Shown: positions 1 to 8,637 of the stretch, in pieces
How positions within the stretch are numbered: position 1 is the first letter of the stretch
How the letters are laid out: each line of letters opens with the position of its first letter
From: Deltaproteobacteria bacterium
GTDB taxonomy: Bacteria > Myxococcota_A > Polyangia > Polyangiales > JADJMO01
NCBI GenBank assembly: GCA_016182965.1
Contig: JACPFM010000084.1
Coordinates: forward strand, 28,046 to 67,143
Direction: 5' to 3'
Length of the DNA: 39,098 nucleotides
Program-made: the position numbers and the translations under genes
Notes under the pieces: generated by a model
Database searches by the model: none
Told to the model about the DNA's origin: nothing
The model's input: only the letters and a program-made list of their open reading frames with translations

Positions 1-3000
1 GCCTCGCGGTTGGCGCGGCTCCCGCCGCAGCCGAGCAGCGCGAGCGCGCCGAGGACGGACCACCGCCGCCGCCGCCCGATCAGGGCGGCGACGAGCGCGA
101 CGAGCGACAGCGGCAGCGTCACGCCGGCGCGCCGCCCGCCCGACACCTGACACCCGCCCCCGGAGTCCTCCACCGGCGCCGCCGAAGGGACGCACGTGCG
201 CGAGCCGGGATCGCAGGTGTAGCCGGCGACGCACTCGTTGGTGGTCGAGCAGGTCTTCAGGCAGTCGCCTCCGCGGCAGACGTACGGCGCGCAGGCGCGC
301 GTTTCGCCGCTCAGCTCGATCACCGCGAGGCCGTCGGGATCGCACACCGCCGTCCGCGGCGCGCAGGCGCCTTCCCGGCACACGTGCGTGGCGATGCAGT
401 CCTCGTCTCTTCCGCAGCGCACCTTGCAGGCGGCCGCGCCCGGCTCGCAGGCGAAGCCGCCGCACGACGCGGTGATCGCCGAAGGGCAGGTCCCGCTGCC
501 GTCGCAGGCCGCCTTCTCGGTGAGCGTGCCGGCCTCGCACTTCGCCTCGCGGCACGTCACGTCGAAGCCGACCAGGCCGTCGCAGGAGGCGGCCTGCACG
601 CCGTCGCACGCGCGGCTCGCGCACGCGTTGCTCGCGTCCTTCGCGCACGGAGTCCGCGCGCCGTGCGGCGCGCCCTTGACCGCCTTGCACTTGCCGAAGG
701 AGCCCGGGACGTCGCACGCGGCGCACTGGTCTCCGCACGCCGACTCGCAGCACACCGAGTCGACGCAGTGCCCGCTCCCGCACTCGGCCGCCGAGTCGCA
801 GCGCTGGCCGTCGATCTTGGCGCAGGTGCCCTCGTGCGACTTCGCCGAGCAGGTGCTGCCGGCGGGGCACGCCGCGACGCCGCAGCAGACGCCGTCGGTG
901 CAGAAGCCGCTCGCGCACGTGTCGGCCGCGGCGCACTCGCGGCCGAGCGCCTCGACCGGCGCGCACGTGCCGGCGTCGCAGTAGTGACCGGCGGCGCAGT
1001 CCGCCTTCGTCTTGCACAGCGTGTTGCACGCCAGCTCGCCGCACGCGTACGCGCCGCACGCGCGCGGCGACTCGCTGCAGGCCCCGGCGCCGTTGCACAC
1101 GCCGACGCGCGTCTCGAGGCCCCCCGTGCACGCGTTCTTGCTGCAGGTCACCGTCGAGCCGGCGAGCACGCATGCCGTCCGGTTGGCGCCGTTGCAGCGG
1201 ACGCCGCACTCGGTGCCGGCGCCGGTGCCGGTGCACGCGGGGCGCGCGCCGTGCGGCGCGCCGTTCACCGGGACGCAGCTCCCCTTGTCGAGGCCCACGT
1301 CGCACGCCTCGCACTGCCCGTCGCAGCGCGACTCGCAGCAGGCGCCGTCGGTGCAGAAGCCGCTCGCGCATTCGCGATCGCGCGTGCAGCTCGCCGCGCG
1401 CGCCCTGCCCGCGACGCACTTGCCGCCGTCGCAGAAGTGCCCGGTCGAGCAGTCGCCGTCGACGGCGCAGGTCGTGGCGCAGCTGCCCGTCGCGCACTTC
1501 GCGTACGCGCCGCAGCCCGCGTGCACCGGGGCGCCGGTGATCGCGGTGCAGGTGCCGACGGCGCTCGCGAGCTTGCACGACTCGCACGAGCCGCCGCACG
1601 CGCGATCGCAGCACACCTCGTCGGCACACACGCCGCTCGCGCACTCGCCGTTCGCCGCGCACGCGGCGCCGCCGGCCTGCGGCGCCCAGAGCTCCGCGCT
1701 CGACAGCGGCCCGACCCCGCCGGCGACGAGCACACGCGAGCCGCCGAGCGCGGCGCCGGAGAAGAACGCGCGCGCCTGGGCGAGCGTGCCGCCCGACGAC
1801 CACGTCCCGCTGGCCGGATCCCACACCTCCGTGTTGGTGCTCGAGTACAGGCCGCCCACGACCAGCACCCGACCGTCGCCGAGCAGCGCCGCGAAGTGTT
1901 CGGTGCGCGGCTCGGCGAGCGATCCGGTCTTGGTCGCGGTCTTGGTGGCCGGATCGAACAGCTCGACGCTCGCGGTCATGTTGACGCCGACCTTGCCGCC
2001 GACGATCAGCACCTTGCCGCTCGGCAGCCGCGTCGCCGTCGCACCGTAGCGGGCCGCGAGGAGCGAGCCGCCGGCCGACCAGGCGCCCGCGGCGGGATCG
2101 AAGACCTCGACGTCGCCGAGGACGGCGCCCTCGCGGACGCCGCCGGCGACCAGCACGCGCCCGTCGGCGAGGACCGCCGCGGCGTGCCCGAAGCGCTGCC
2201 CGGCGAGCGATCCGGTGGCGCTCCAGGTGTTGGCGCCCGGATCGTACAGCTCCGCCGTCGAGGTCCCGTCGCCGCCGGCGACGAGCACCCTGCCGTCGTT
2301 CAGGCGCGTCACCGTCTCTTGCCCGCGCCCAAGCGAGACCGCCGGGCTGCCCGCGGCCGACCAGGCATTGGTCGTCGCGTCGTAGCGCCACCGCTCGAAC
2401 CCGCGGACGGCGAGCGCCCGGTCGGTGCCGATCGGGACGAGGTTGCGAAGGAGCCCGCCGAGCGGCGCGGCGGCGACGGCGCTCCAGGTGTTGGCGACCG
2501 GATCGTACAGCTCGCCGCTCGACAACGAATCGCTCGGGCCGGTGCCGCTCGCGCCGGCGACCACGAGCACCTTCCCCGACGAGAGCGTCGCCGCGCCGGC
2601 GTCGCGCCGCGCGACGGCCATCGACGGCACCGTCGTCCACGCGGGATCGACGACGATCGGATATTCCAGCCCCTCGGCGTCGAGCGACGCGGTCATCCAA
2701 GCGCCCCCGGCGTCGAGCTCCAGCGACACCGCGACCGCGCGGCGCGCGCCGCGAACGTCGACGGCGAACGCCGGGTCGGAGGCGACGGCGACGGCGCCGC
2801 TCCGATCGATCGCCTCGACGCGCCCCTCGCGCAGCCGCAGGCGCTCGATCGCGGGACCGATCCGCAGCCGATAGCGCGCGGTGTGCGGCGCTCGCGGGGT
2901 CGACAGCACGCGCGCCTCCTCGGCGCCGTGCGCGGTGGTCATCCACACCACGTCGGTGTCGAGCGCTGCGCGCGGAAAGACCCGCGTCGGGCCGGCGGGC

Positions 3001-3251
3001 AGCGCGGCGACGGAGCGGACGGAGCGCGGCGAGATCTCGACCCAGGCGTCGGGCGACGTCCGCGGCGCGACGCGCGTGGCGCCGTCCGACCGATGCGGCA
3101 GCGTGACCACCGCGCGCGACGGCGCCGAAGAGAGCCCGGCGCGCTGCACGACGACGAGCGGATCGGTCACCGCCGGACGATCACCGCTCGAAGAGCACCC
3201 GACGACCGACAGGACCGCGAGGCAGACGGGGGCCAGGTAGCGAGCACGCAT
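1..3251 (-). CDS. Kelch-repeat and Cys-rich surface lipoprotein with MYXO-CTERM-like tail (C-terminus beyond the window)
   Basis: The reading frame starts at the ATG whose complement is 3249-3251 and stays open to the left edge (1083 codons seen). It begins with a lipoprotein signal ending in SVVGC (Cys about residue 17), so an exported, lipid-anchored protein is expected. After an N-terminal beta-rich region of about 200 residues come repeated Kelch blades of the form GRVLVAGG...AELYDP...NTWS (roughly 2600 down to 1690). Then follow at least four Cys-rich blocks with recurring motifs such as ASGFCTDGVCC, GQCEACDV and GAPHGAR (1680 down to 190). Near the left edge a GGGC segment, a hydrophobic stretch and RRRRR resemble the MYXO-CTERM sorting signal of myxobacteria, but the frame continues past it. 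Family knowledge: such proteins are surface exposed and usually of unknown ligand. No enzyme motif is seen. It lies 131 bp downstream of glgP on the same strand. Confidence 0.85.
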   Translation of the reverse strand, partial: MRARYLAPVCLAVLSVVGCSSSGDRPAVTDPLVVVQRAGLSSAPSRAVVTLPHRSDGATRVAPRTSPDAWVEISPRSVRSVAALPAGPTRVFPRAALDTDVVWMTTAHGAEEARVLSTPRAPHTARYRLRIGPAIERLRLREGRVEAIDRSGAVAVASDPAFAVDVRGARRAVAVSLELDAGGAWMTASLDAEGLEYPIVVDPAWTTVPSMAVARRDAGAATLSSGKVLVVAGASGTGPSDSLSSGELYDPVANTWSAVAAAPLGGLLRNLVPIGTDRALAVRGFERWRYDATTNAWSAAGSPAVSLGRGQETVTRLNDGRVLVAGGDGTSTAELYDPGANTWSATGSLAGQRFGHAAAVLADGRVLVAGGVREGAVLGDVEVFDPAAGAWSAGGSLLAARYGATATRLPSGKVLIVGGKVGVNMTASVELFDPATKTATKTGSLAEPRTEHFAALLGDGRVLVVGGLYSSTNTEVWDPASGTWSSGGTLAQARAFFSGAALGGSRVLVAGGVGPLSSAELWAPQAGGAACAANGECASGVCADEVCCDRACGGSCESCKLASAVGTCTAITGAPVHAGCGAYAKCATGSCATTCAVDGDCSTGHFCDGGKCVAGRARAASCTRDRECASGFCTDGACCESRCDGQCEACDVGLDKGSCVPVNGAPHGARPACTGTGAGTECGVRCNGANRTACVLAGSTVTCSKNACTGGLETRVGVCNGAGACSESPRACGAYACGELACNTLCKTKADCAAGHYCDAGTCAPVEALGRECAAADTCASGFCTDGVCCGVAACPAGSTCSAKSHEGTCAKIDGQRCDSAAECGSGHCVDSVCCESACGDQCAACDVPGSFGKCKAVKGAPHGARTPCAKDASNACASRACDGVQAASCDGLVGFDVTCREAKCEAGTLTEKAACDGSGTCPSAITASCGGFACEPGAAACKVRCGRDEDCIATHVCREGACAPRTAVCDPDGLAVIELSGETRACAPYVCRGGDCLKTCSTTNECVAGYTCDPGSRTCVPSAAPVEDSGGGCQVSGGRRAGVTLPLSLVALVAALIGRRRRWSVLGALALLGCGGSRANRE

Positions 3252-3382
3252 CGGGTGTCCTCCCCTGAGAGTCGACCCGCATCGTCGCCCGCCACGAGCG
3301 GACGCACCACTACAAAACCTGCTCCACGGCGCGGAGCCCGCGCCGCGAAGCCAGCCAGCGTCACACTCTGCCGCTGCCGATC

Positions 3383-5905
3383 TCAGTCGAGCACGACGCG
3401 CACGGGCTCCGCCTGCCAGATGTCCTTGGCGTACTCGAGGATCGTGCGATCGCTCGAGAACTTGCCGCTCTTGGCGATGTTCACGATCGCCATGCGGCTC
3501 CACGCCTCCTGATCGAGGTACGCGGCCGCCGCGCGATCCTGGCAGGCGACGTACGGGTCGAAGTCGGCGCAGACGAGGTACGGGTCGTGCTGCAGCAGGT
3601 TGTGGATGAGGTTGGCGTACAGGCCGGGCGACTCGGGGCTGAAGAAGTCCGACGCGATGCGCTCGATGACCTCCCTCAGCTCGGGGCTCCTCGCCACGTA
3701 GTCCGCCGGGCGGTACCCGCGCCGGTGCGTCTCGGCGACCTCCTGCGCGGTGAGCCCGAAGAGGAAGAAGTTCTCGGGCCCGACCTCCTCGCGGATCTCG
3801 ATGTTCGCGCCGTCGAGCGTGCCGATGGTCAGCGCGCCGTTCATCTGGAACTTCATGTTCCCGGTGCCCGACGCCTCCTTGCCCGCGGTGGAGATCTGCT
3901 CGGAGAGATCGCTCGCCGGGAAGATGCGCTCGGCGAGCGACACGCGATAGTTCGGGATGAACATCACGCGCAGCTTCGAGCCGACCTCCGGGTCCTTGTT
4001 CACGACCTCGGCGACGTCGTTGATCAGCTTGATGTGCATCTTCGCCATCGCGTAGCCGGGCGCCGCCTTGCCGCCGAAGATGACGGTGCGCGGCACGAAG
4101 CTCGCCTGGGGATCGCGCTTGATGCGGTTGTAGAGCGCGATGACGTGCATGCAGCAGAGCAGCTGCCGCTTGTACTCGTGCAGGCGCTTGATCTGCACGT
4201 CGAAGAGCGAGTCGAGGTTCAGGTCGAGCCCGACCAGCTGCTTGATCACCTCCGCGAGGACGGCCTTGTTCTCGCGCTTGATGCGGCGGATCTCCGCGCG
4301 GAAGCCGGCGTCTTCGGCGAGCGGCAGGAGCCGCTCGAGCCGGCCGAGATCGGTGACCCACCCCTCGCCGATGCGCGCCGTGATCGCGTGCGCGAGGCGC
4401 GGGTTGGCCTGGAGCAGCCAGCGCCGCGGCGTCACGCCGTTGGTCTTGTTGTTGAACCGCTCGGGCCACAGCTCGGCGAAATCGCGCAGCAGCTCGGTGC
4501 GCACCAGCTCCGAGTGGAGCGCGGCGACGCCGTTGATGCTGTGGCTGCCGACGACGGCGAGGTTCGCCATCCGGATCTGCTTCTCGCCGCCCCAATCGGA
4601 CTCCTGCACCAGCGACAGGCGCCGCTGCCGTTCGGCGTTGTCGCTCGGCCAGCGCATGATCACCTGGCGCAGGAAGCGGCGGTTGATCTCGAAGATGATC
4701 GACAGGTGCCGCGGCAGCAGCTTCTCGAACAGCGAGACGGGCCAGCGCTCGAGCGCCTCGGTGAGCAGCGTGTGGTTGGTGTACCCGAAGGTCCGCTGGG
4801 TGATGTCCCAGGCCTTCTCCCAGGTGATGCCGTGGTCGTCGAGCAAGACCCGCATCAGCTCGCCGATGGCGATGACCGGGTGCGTGTCGTTCAGCTGGAT
4901 GGCGACCTTGTCGGGGAACTCGTCGAACGAGACGTGATCGCTCAGGTAGCGCAGCACGATGTCGTGGATGGCGCAGGCCGAGAAGAAGTACTGCTGCTTG
5001 AGGCGCAGCACCTTGCCCTCGAACGACTGATCGTTCGGGTAGAGCACCTTGGAGATGCTCTCGCTGATCGCCTTCTCCTCGACCGCCTTGCGGTAGTCGC
5101 CGTCGTTGAAGACCTGGAGATCGAACTCCTCGCTCGCTCGTGCGCGCCAGAGGCGGAGCGACAGCACCGAGTCGTTGCCGTATCCGACGACGGGCGTGTC
5201 GTGCGGCACGCCGATGACCTGCGTCGCCGGCGTCCAGCGGACGCGCAGGCGCCCGTGACGATCGGTGAACTCGTCGACGTGACCGCCGAAGCCGACGGTG
5301 ACCGCCTCGTCGGGACGGACGATCTCCCACGGGAAGCCGTAGCGCAGCCACTCGTCGGGCTGCTCGAGCTGCCGACCGTCCTTGATCTCCTGGTGGAAGA
5401 TGCCGAACTCGTAGCGGATGCCGTGCCCCATGCCCGCGTACCCGAGGGTGGCCATCGAGTCGAGGAAGCACGCGGCGAGGCGACCGAGACCGCCGTTGCC
5501 GAGGCCCGGATCGACCTCCTCCTCGAGGATGTCGTCGAGATCGACCTCGAGCTCCGCGAGCACCTTGCGCGCGATGTCGTAGAGGCCGAGGTTGATCAGG
5601 TTGTTCTGGAGGAAGCGCCCGGGGAGGAACTCCGCCGAGAGGTAGTAGATGCGCTTGGCATCGGTCCGATGATGGGTCTCGGCCGTCTTGATCCAGCGGT
5701 GCACCGCGCGATCGCGGACCGCGTGCGCGAGCGCCACGTACCAGTCGTAGCGGTGCGCGTTCCGCTCGGTCTTCGACTGCGTGTAGCGCAGGTGATCGGT
5801 GATCGCGCGCTTGAAGGTGACCGGGTCCATGCCGGTGCGGTCGTCCTCGACGCGGACCTCGATGCGGGGGGGGCGAGACGGCACGGGTTGCTCGGCGGTC
5901 GACAT
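3383..5905 (-). CDS. glgP: Glycogen/starch/alpha-glucan phosphorylase
   Basis: This 840-residue protein has the full length of GH/GT35 alpha-glucan phosphorylases, which release glucose-1-phosphate from the non-reducing ends of alpha-1,4-glucan using pyridoxal phosphate (EC 2.4.1.1), in the cytoplasm. Visible signatures: the early GNGGLGRLAACFLDSMATL segment, the QLNDTHP segment, RLHEYKRQLL, FGGKAAPGYAMAK, and the PLP site EASGTGNMKF with the Schiff-base lysine at K685. The start is the ATG at 5905; the next 30 residues are the usual variable extension before the conserved core. It is divergent from the methyltransferase at 5998 across a 92-bp gap holding a palindrome. It is far from the GlgE-type synthesis operon at 31-37 kb but would act on the same polymer, so it is the likely degradative arm. 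Confidence 0.96.
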   Translation of the reverse strand: MSTAEQPVPSRPPRIEVRVEDDRTGMDPVTFKRAITDHLRYTQSKTERNAHRYDWYVALAHAVRDRAVHRWIKTAETHHRTDAKRIYYLSAEFLPGRFLQNNLINLGLYDIARKVLAELEVDLDDILEEEVDPGLGNGGLGRLAACFLDSMATLGYAGMGHGIRYEFGIFHQEIKDGRQLEQPDEWLRYGFPWEIVRPDEAVTVGFGGHVDEFTDRHGRLRVRWTPATQVIGVPHDTPVVGYGNDSVLSLRLWRARASEEFDLQVFNDGDYRKAVEEKAISESISKVLYPNDQSFEGKVLRLKQQYFFSACAIHDIVLRYLSDHVSFDEFPDKVAIQLNDTHPVIAIGELMRVLLDDHGITWEKAWDITQRTFGYTNHTLLTEALERWPVSLFEKLLPRHLSIIFEINRRFLRQVIMRWPSDNAERQRRLSLVQESDWGGEKQIRMANLAVVGSHSINGVAALHSELVRTELLRDFAELWPERFNNKTNGVTPRRWLLQANPRLAHAITARIGEGWVTDLGRLERLLPLAEDAGFRAEIRRIKRENKAVLAEVIKQLVGLDLNLDSLFDVQIKRLHEYKRQLLCCMHVIALYNRIKRDPQASFVPRTVIFGGKAAPGYAMAKMHIKLINDVAEVVNKDPEVGSKLRVMFIPNYRVSLAERIFPASDLSEQISTAGKEASGTGNMKFQMNGALTIGTLDGANIEIREEVGPENFFLFGLTAQEVAETHRRGYRPADYVARSPELREVIERIASDFFSPESPGLYANLIHNLLQHDPYLVCADFDPYVACQDRAAAAYLDQEAWSRMAIVNIAKSGKFSSDRTILEYAKDIWQAEPVRVVLD

Positions 5906-5950
5906 GGTGGCGCGAGACTATCGCAAGGGAGTCGGAGTGTCGCCGGGCTA

Positions 5951-5970
5951 GTGACTCAAGCATGAGTCAC
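5951..5970. promoter_or_regulatory. Perfect 8-bp inverted repeat between divergent genes
   Basis: GTGACTCA (5951-5958) and TGAGTCAC (5963-5970) are perfect reverse complements around a 4-nt AGCA spacer. It lies in the 92-bp gap between the glgP start (5905, minus) and the methyltransferase start (5998, plus). This position fits an operator for a dimeric regulator of either or both genes. No regulator is assigned; it could also be a chance hairpin. Confidence 0.5.
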
Positions 5971-5997
5971 TCTCGCCCCGTCTGCTACGGTGCGGCC

Positions 5998-7119
5998 ATG
6001 GAGCTCTTCGCCACCGCCGCGCGCGGTACCGAGGTCGCCCTGCGCGACGAGCTGCGCGAGCACCGGTTCCGGCGCGTCCGCGCCGATCGCGGCGGCGTGC
6101 ACTTCGAGGGCGACCTGGTCGAGGCCGGGCGCGCGTGCCTCGAGTCGCGCGTGGCCGTGCGCGTGCTGGCCCGTCTCGCCGAGCACGACGCGCAGGGCGA
6201 GCGCGCCCTCTACGACGGCGTGCGCGCGATCGACTGGCGGCCGTGGCTGACGCCGAGGCTCACGCTGGCGGTCTCCTCGGTCAGCCGCGACAGCGCGCTG
6301 ACGCACACGCAGTTCATCGCGCAGAAGACCAAGGACGCGATCGTCGACTCGCTGCGCGACGCGCTCGGCGCGCGCCCCTCGGTCGACCTGCAGGACGCCG
6401 ACGTCCGCGTGTTCGTGCACCTGGTCCGCGATCGCGCGACGGTCTACCTCGACGTCTCCGGCGAGTCGCTCCACCGTCGCGGCTGGCGCGCGCGCATCGG
6501 CGGCGCGCCGCTCAAGGAGACGCTCGCCGCGGCGCTCCTGCGCATGTCCGGGTGGGACCGCGCGCGACCGCTGTGCGATCCGATGTGCGGCTCGGGCACC
6601 CTCGCGATCGAGGCCGATCTTTGGGCGCGCGGCGTCGCGCCGGGGATCCTCCGCGATCGCTTCGGCTTCGAGCGGTGGGCGAGCCACGAGGCGGGCGCCG
6701 CCGCCCGCATGGCCGCGCTGCGAGAGACGGCGCGCGCGCGGGTCAAAGACGAGGGGCCCACGATCGAGGGCAGCGACGTCGACGGACGCGTGGTGGACCT
6801 GGCGCGCGAGAACGCCCGCGCGGCGTCCGCGCACGTGTCGTTCGCCGTCGCGCCGCTCTCGAGCTTCCGCGCGCCCTCCGGCGCGTTCATCGTCACCAAC
6901 CCGCCCTACGGCGAGCGCCTCCAGCCCGAGGAGCGCCTGTACGCCGAGATGGGCGAGGTGTTCGGCGCGCTCGCCGGGCGCGACGTGGCGATCCTCGCGG
7001 GCACCCCGGCCATCGAGCGCGCGATGCCCATGCGCGCGGTCAAGTCGCTGCCCGTCTGGAACGGACCGATCGAGTGCCGCCTGCTCTGTTACACCGTGAG
7101 CGGCCGCACGCCTCGGTAA
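5998..7119 (+). CDS. THUMP-domain class I SAM-dependent RNA methyltransferase (COG0116, RlmL/YpsC-like)
   Basis: The 373-residue protein matches the single-domain relatives of the N-terminal half of RlmL, which methylate guanine N2 in rRNA. The N-terminal third (about 1-165) is the ferredoxin-like plus THUMP RNA-binding part, with family motifs RGGVHFEGDL, VRAIDW, RPSVDL and SGESLHRRGWR. The Rossmann part shows the SAM-binding CDPMCGSGT (193-201) and the N-methyltransferase motif IV NPPY (301-304). The start at 5998 is chosen because the domain begins with MELFATAARGTE; an in-frame ATG at 5962 would add 12 unrelated residues and overlap the palindrome. The exact target nucleotide cannot be told from sequence. 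No partner gene follows; the next gene begins 100 bp later with its own ribosome binding site. Confidence 0.9.
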   Translation: MELFATAARGTEVALRDELREHRFRRVRADRGGVHFEGDLVEAGRACLESRVAVRVLARLAEHDAQGERALYDGVRAIDWRPWLTPRLTLAVSSVSRDSALTHTQFIAQKTKDAIVDSLRDALGARPSVDLQDADVRVFVHLVRDRATVYLDVSGESLHRRGWRARIGGAPLKETLAAALLRMSGWDRARPLCDPMCGSGTLAIEADLWARGVAPGILRDRFGFERWASHEAGAAARMAALRETARARVKDEGPTIEGSDVDGRVVDLARENARAASAHVSFAVAPLSSFRAPSGAFIVTNPPYGERLQPEERLYAEMGEVFGALAGRDVAILAGTPAIERAMPMRAVKSLPVWNGPIECRLLCYTVSGRTPR

Positions 7120-7219
7120 CGACGAGCTGGCTCGAGCGACGCCTTGCGTCGCTCCTCCTGGGCGCGCGATGCTCGGTGCGCGCACGGCGCTTTCGATTCC
7201 GCGTCGCAACGGAGGGGTC

Positions 7220-8182
7220 ATGAGTTGGGAGACGACGGTCAGCACGGGCAACGCGCAGCATGACCAGATGATGATCGACGCGTACCGTCAGCAGGCGCGC
7301 GCGAGCGGCATGGACCTGCAGGTGCAGCCGATGCCGAGCGGCGGCTATCACGTACGGGCCGTGCCGATGCAGCAGGCGCAGCACGCCGGCTGGCAGCAGC
7401 AGCCCGCCTACGCCGCCGCAGGCGCCGCGTCGGTGTCGTCCCCCACGGCTGCGGCCGAGATCGAAGCCGCGAAGCCGCTCTCGACCGAGCGCCTGGCTTA
7501 CCTGCGCAAGGTCTACGGTCTGCTCTCCATCGCGGCGTTCCTCGCGATCGGCTCGGGCTACGCGCTGCTCGAGCTCTCGCCGACGGCGAAGTTCCTCTAC
7601 CAGGGCAAGAAGGTCACCGCGCCGATCGTCGTCGTCGAGATGTGGAACAACCCGGTGTTGATGTACGCGGCCTTCGGCGCGCTCGTCGCCACCAGCTTCG
7701 TCGCCAGCTGGCTGTCGAAGGTCAAGGTCATCAACGTGATCATGCTGATGCTGGTCGCCGTCCTGATGGGCGTCGAGCTCGCGCCGATGGCGATGATCGC
7801 GCAGCTCCAAGCCGGCATGGGCAAGACGCTGAGCGCGGCGCCGGTGCGCGACGCGTTCATGATGGTCGGCGCCATCTTCGCGGGCGTGACCGCCTACGTG
7901 TTCATCTCGCGCAAGGACTTCAGCTGGCTCGGCGCCATCGTCTCGATGGGCACGCTGGTGGTGCTGGTCGGGTGCATCCTCACGTTCGTCCTCGACTCCG
8001 AGATCTTCACGCTCGCGGTGGCGAGCGTCGGCGCGCTGCTCGCCGGTCTCTTCTTGATGTGGCAGACGTGGTGGGTCCTGAAGGGCGACATGGACGACCC
8101 GATCGAGGACGCGCTCGTGTTCCTCGTGCAGCTGCGGAACCTGTTCATGTTCCTGCTGCGCATCTTCATGTCGCGCGACTGA
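7220..8182 (+). CDS. Bax inhibitor-1 (BI-1/YccA/TMBIM) family membrane protein
   Basis: A 320-residue protein with a soluble, Gln/Ala-rich N-terminus (about 1-90) and seven hydrophobic segments (about 98-118, 147-165, 170-192, 209-229, 235-257, 262-283, 298-314). The pattern and the C-terminal LRNLFMFLLRIF match bacterial BI-1 family proteins, where the family end is typically LxLFxxLLRIL. Members are inner-membrane proteins; some act as pH-dependent calcium leaks and E. coli YccA restrains FtsH. The role here is unknown. The start is ATG 7220, preceded by a strong GGAGGGG ribosome binding site at 7211-7217. The cytoplasmic N-terminal extension of about 90 residues is longer than in E. coli YccA. 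It appears monocistronic; a heptamer-repeat element follows the stop codon. Confidence 0.9.
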   Translation: MSWETTVSTGNAQHDQMMIDAYRQQARASGMDLQVQPMPSGGYHVRAVPMQQAQHAGWQQQPAYAAAGAASVSSPTAAAEIEAAKPLSTERLAYLRKVYGLLSIAAFLAIGSGYALLELSPTAKFLYQGKKVTAPIVVVEMWNNPVLMYAAFGALVATSFVASWLSKVKVINVIMLMLVAVLMGVELAPMAMIAQLQAGMGKTLSAAPVRDAFMMVGAIFAGVTAYVFISRKDFSWLGAIVSMGTLVVLVGCILTFVLDSEIFTLAVASVGALLAGLFLMWQTWWVLKGDMDDPIEDALVFLVQLRNLFMFLLRIFMSRD

Positions 8183-8187
8183 TGGGA

Positions 8188-8310
8188 GTCGTCAGTCGTC
8201 AGTCGTCAGTCGTCAGCGCGCCGTCGCTGCCGGTCGTCGACGGGCAGGCCCGACCATCGGTCTCTTCTCGTCTCGTCTCGGCTGATGACGGACGACTGAC
8301 GACTGACGAC
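8188..8310. repeat. Heptamer tandem repeats arranged as inverted arms (element 1)
   Basis: Four perfect head-to-tail copies of GTCGTCA (8188-8215) face two perfect and one degenerate copy of the complement TGACGAC (8290-8310) across about 75 bp. A short TCTCG pentamer run (around 8266-8280) lies in the spacer. The transcript could fold into a stem of about 20 bp. It sits between the Bax-inhibitor gene and tRNA-Arg. Two other loci (14076-14150 and 37022-37089) share the design with a different heptamer. Confidence 0.75.
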
Positions 8311-8351
8311 CACGTCCAACGCCCCGAAAATCTCCCTCGTACGATCAGTGC

Positions 8352-8380
8352 TTGACTCTTCGAACGCCGTCCCTTACATG
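8352..8380 (+). promoter_or_regulatory. Possible sigma-70-type promoter for the tRNA genes
   Basis: TTGACT at 8352-8357 matches the -35 consensus in 5 of 6 positions; TTACAT or TACATG follows after 16-17 nt as a weak -10. The tRNA-Arg begins about 50 nt downstream. It is read by eye only, and the -10 is poor. Confidence 0.35.
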
Positions 8381-8433
8381 ACCGACCCGCTCGCCGCTGG
8401 CGTTCGCAGAGGCGACGCGGGCGGCGATCGAAG

Positions 8434-8507
8434 GCGCTCGTAGCTCAGCTGGATAGAGCAACGGCCTTCGAAGCCGACGGTCGCCCGTTCGAATCGGGCC
8501 GAGCGCG
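8434..8507 (+). tRNA. tRNA-Arg (anticodon TCG)
   Basis: A full cloverleaf of 74 nt can be drawn: acceptor GCGCTCG/CGAGCGC, D stem GCTC/GAGC, anticodon loop CTTCGAA with anticodon TCG, T stem GCCCG/CGGGC with loop TTCGAAT. The outermost anticodon-stem pair is an A-A mismatch. The discriminator is G and the CCA end is not encoded (GCAG follows). It is probably co-transcribed with the tRNA-Lys 41 nt downstream. Confidence 0.93.
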
Positions 8508-8548
8508 CAGTAGTCGCCTTGAAGTCTCGAAGTGATGTGGAGTGATTC

Positions 8549-8624
8549 GGGCCAGTAGCTCAATTGGTAGAGCAGCGGACTCTTAATCCGTTGGCTCGGG
8601 GTTCAAGTCCCCGCTGGCCCACCA
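8549..8624 (+). tRNA. tRNA-Lys (anticodon CTT)
   Basis: Cloverleaf of 76 nt including an encoded CCA end: acceptor GGGCCAG/CTGGCCC, D stem GCTC/GAGC, anticodon stem GCGGA/TCCGT with loop CTCTTAA (anticodon CTT), T stem CGGGG/CCCCG with loop TTCAAGT. It follows tRNA-Arg and is followed by a terminator hairpin. Confidence 0.95.
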
Positions 8625-8637
8625 GTGACGAATCGCC

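Noticed and set aside
384..3512. Very long open frame on the plus strand
   Set aside because: Its translation is Arg/Ala-rich text with no domain, antisense to the Kelch lipoprotein whose motifs are clear.
3587..5965. Long plus-strand open frame opposite glgP
   Set aside because: A shadow frame of the GC-rich glgP gene; no start signal or family pattern.
5956..7251. Minus-strand open frame opposite the methyltransferase
   Set aside because: Arg/Ala-rich shadow; the plus strand has motif I and NPPY.
8345..8563. Minus-strand 72-residue frame across the tRNA pair
   Set aside because: Antisense to tRNA-Arg; such frames are a frequent annotation artefact.
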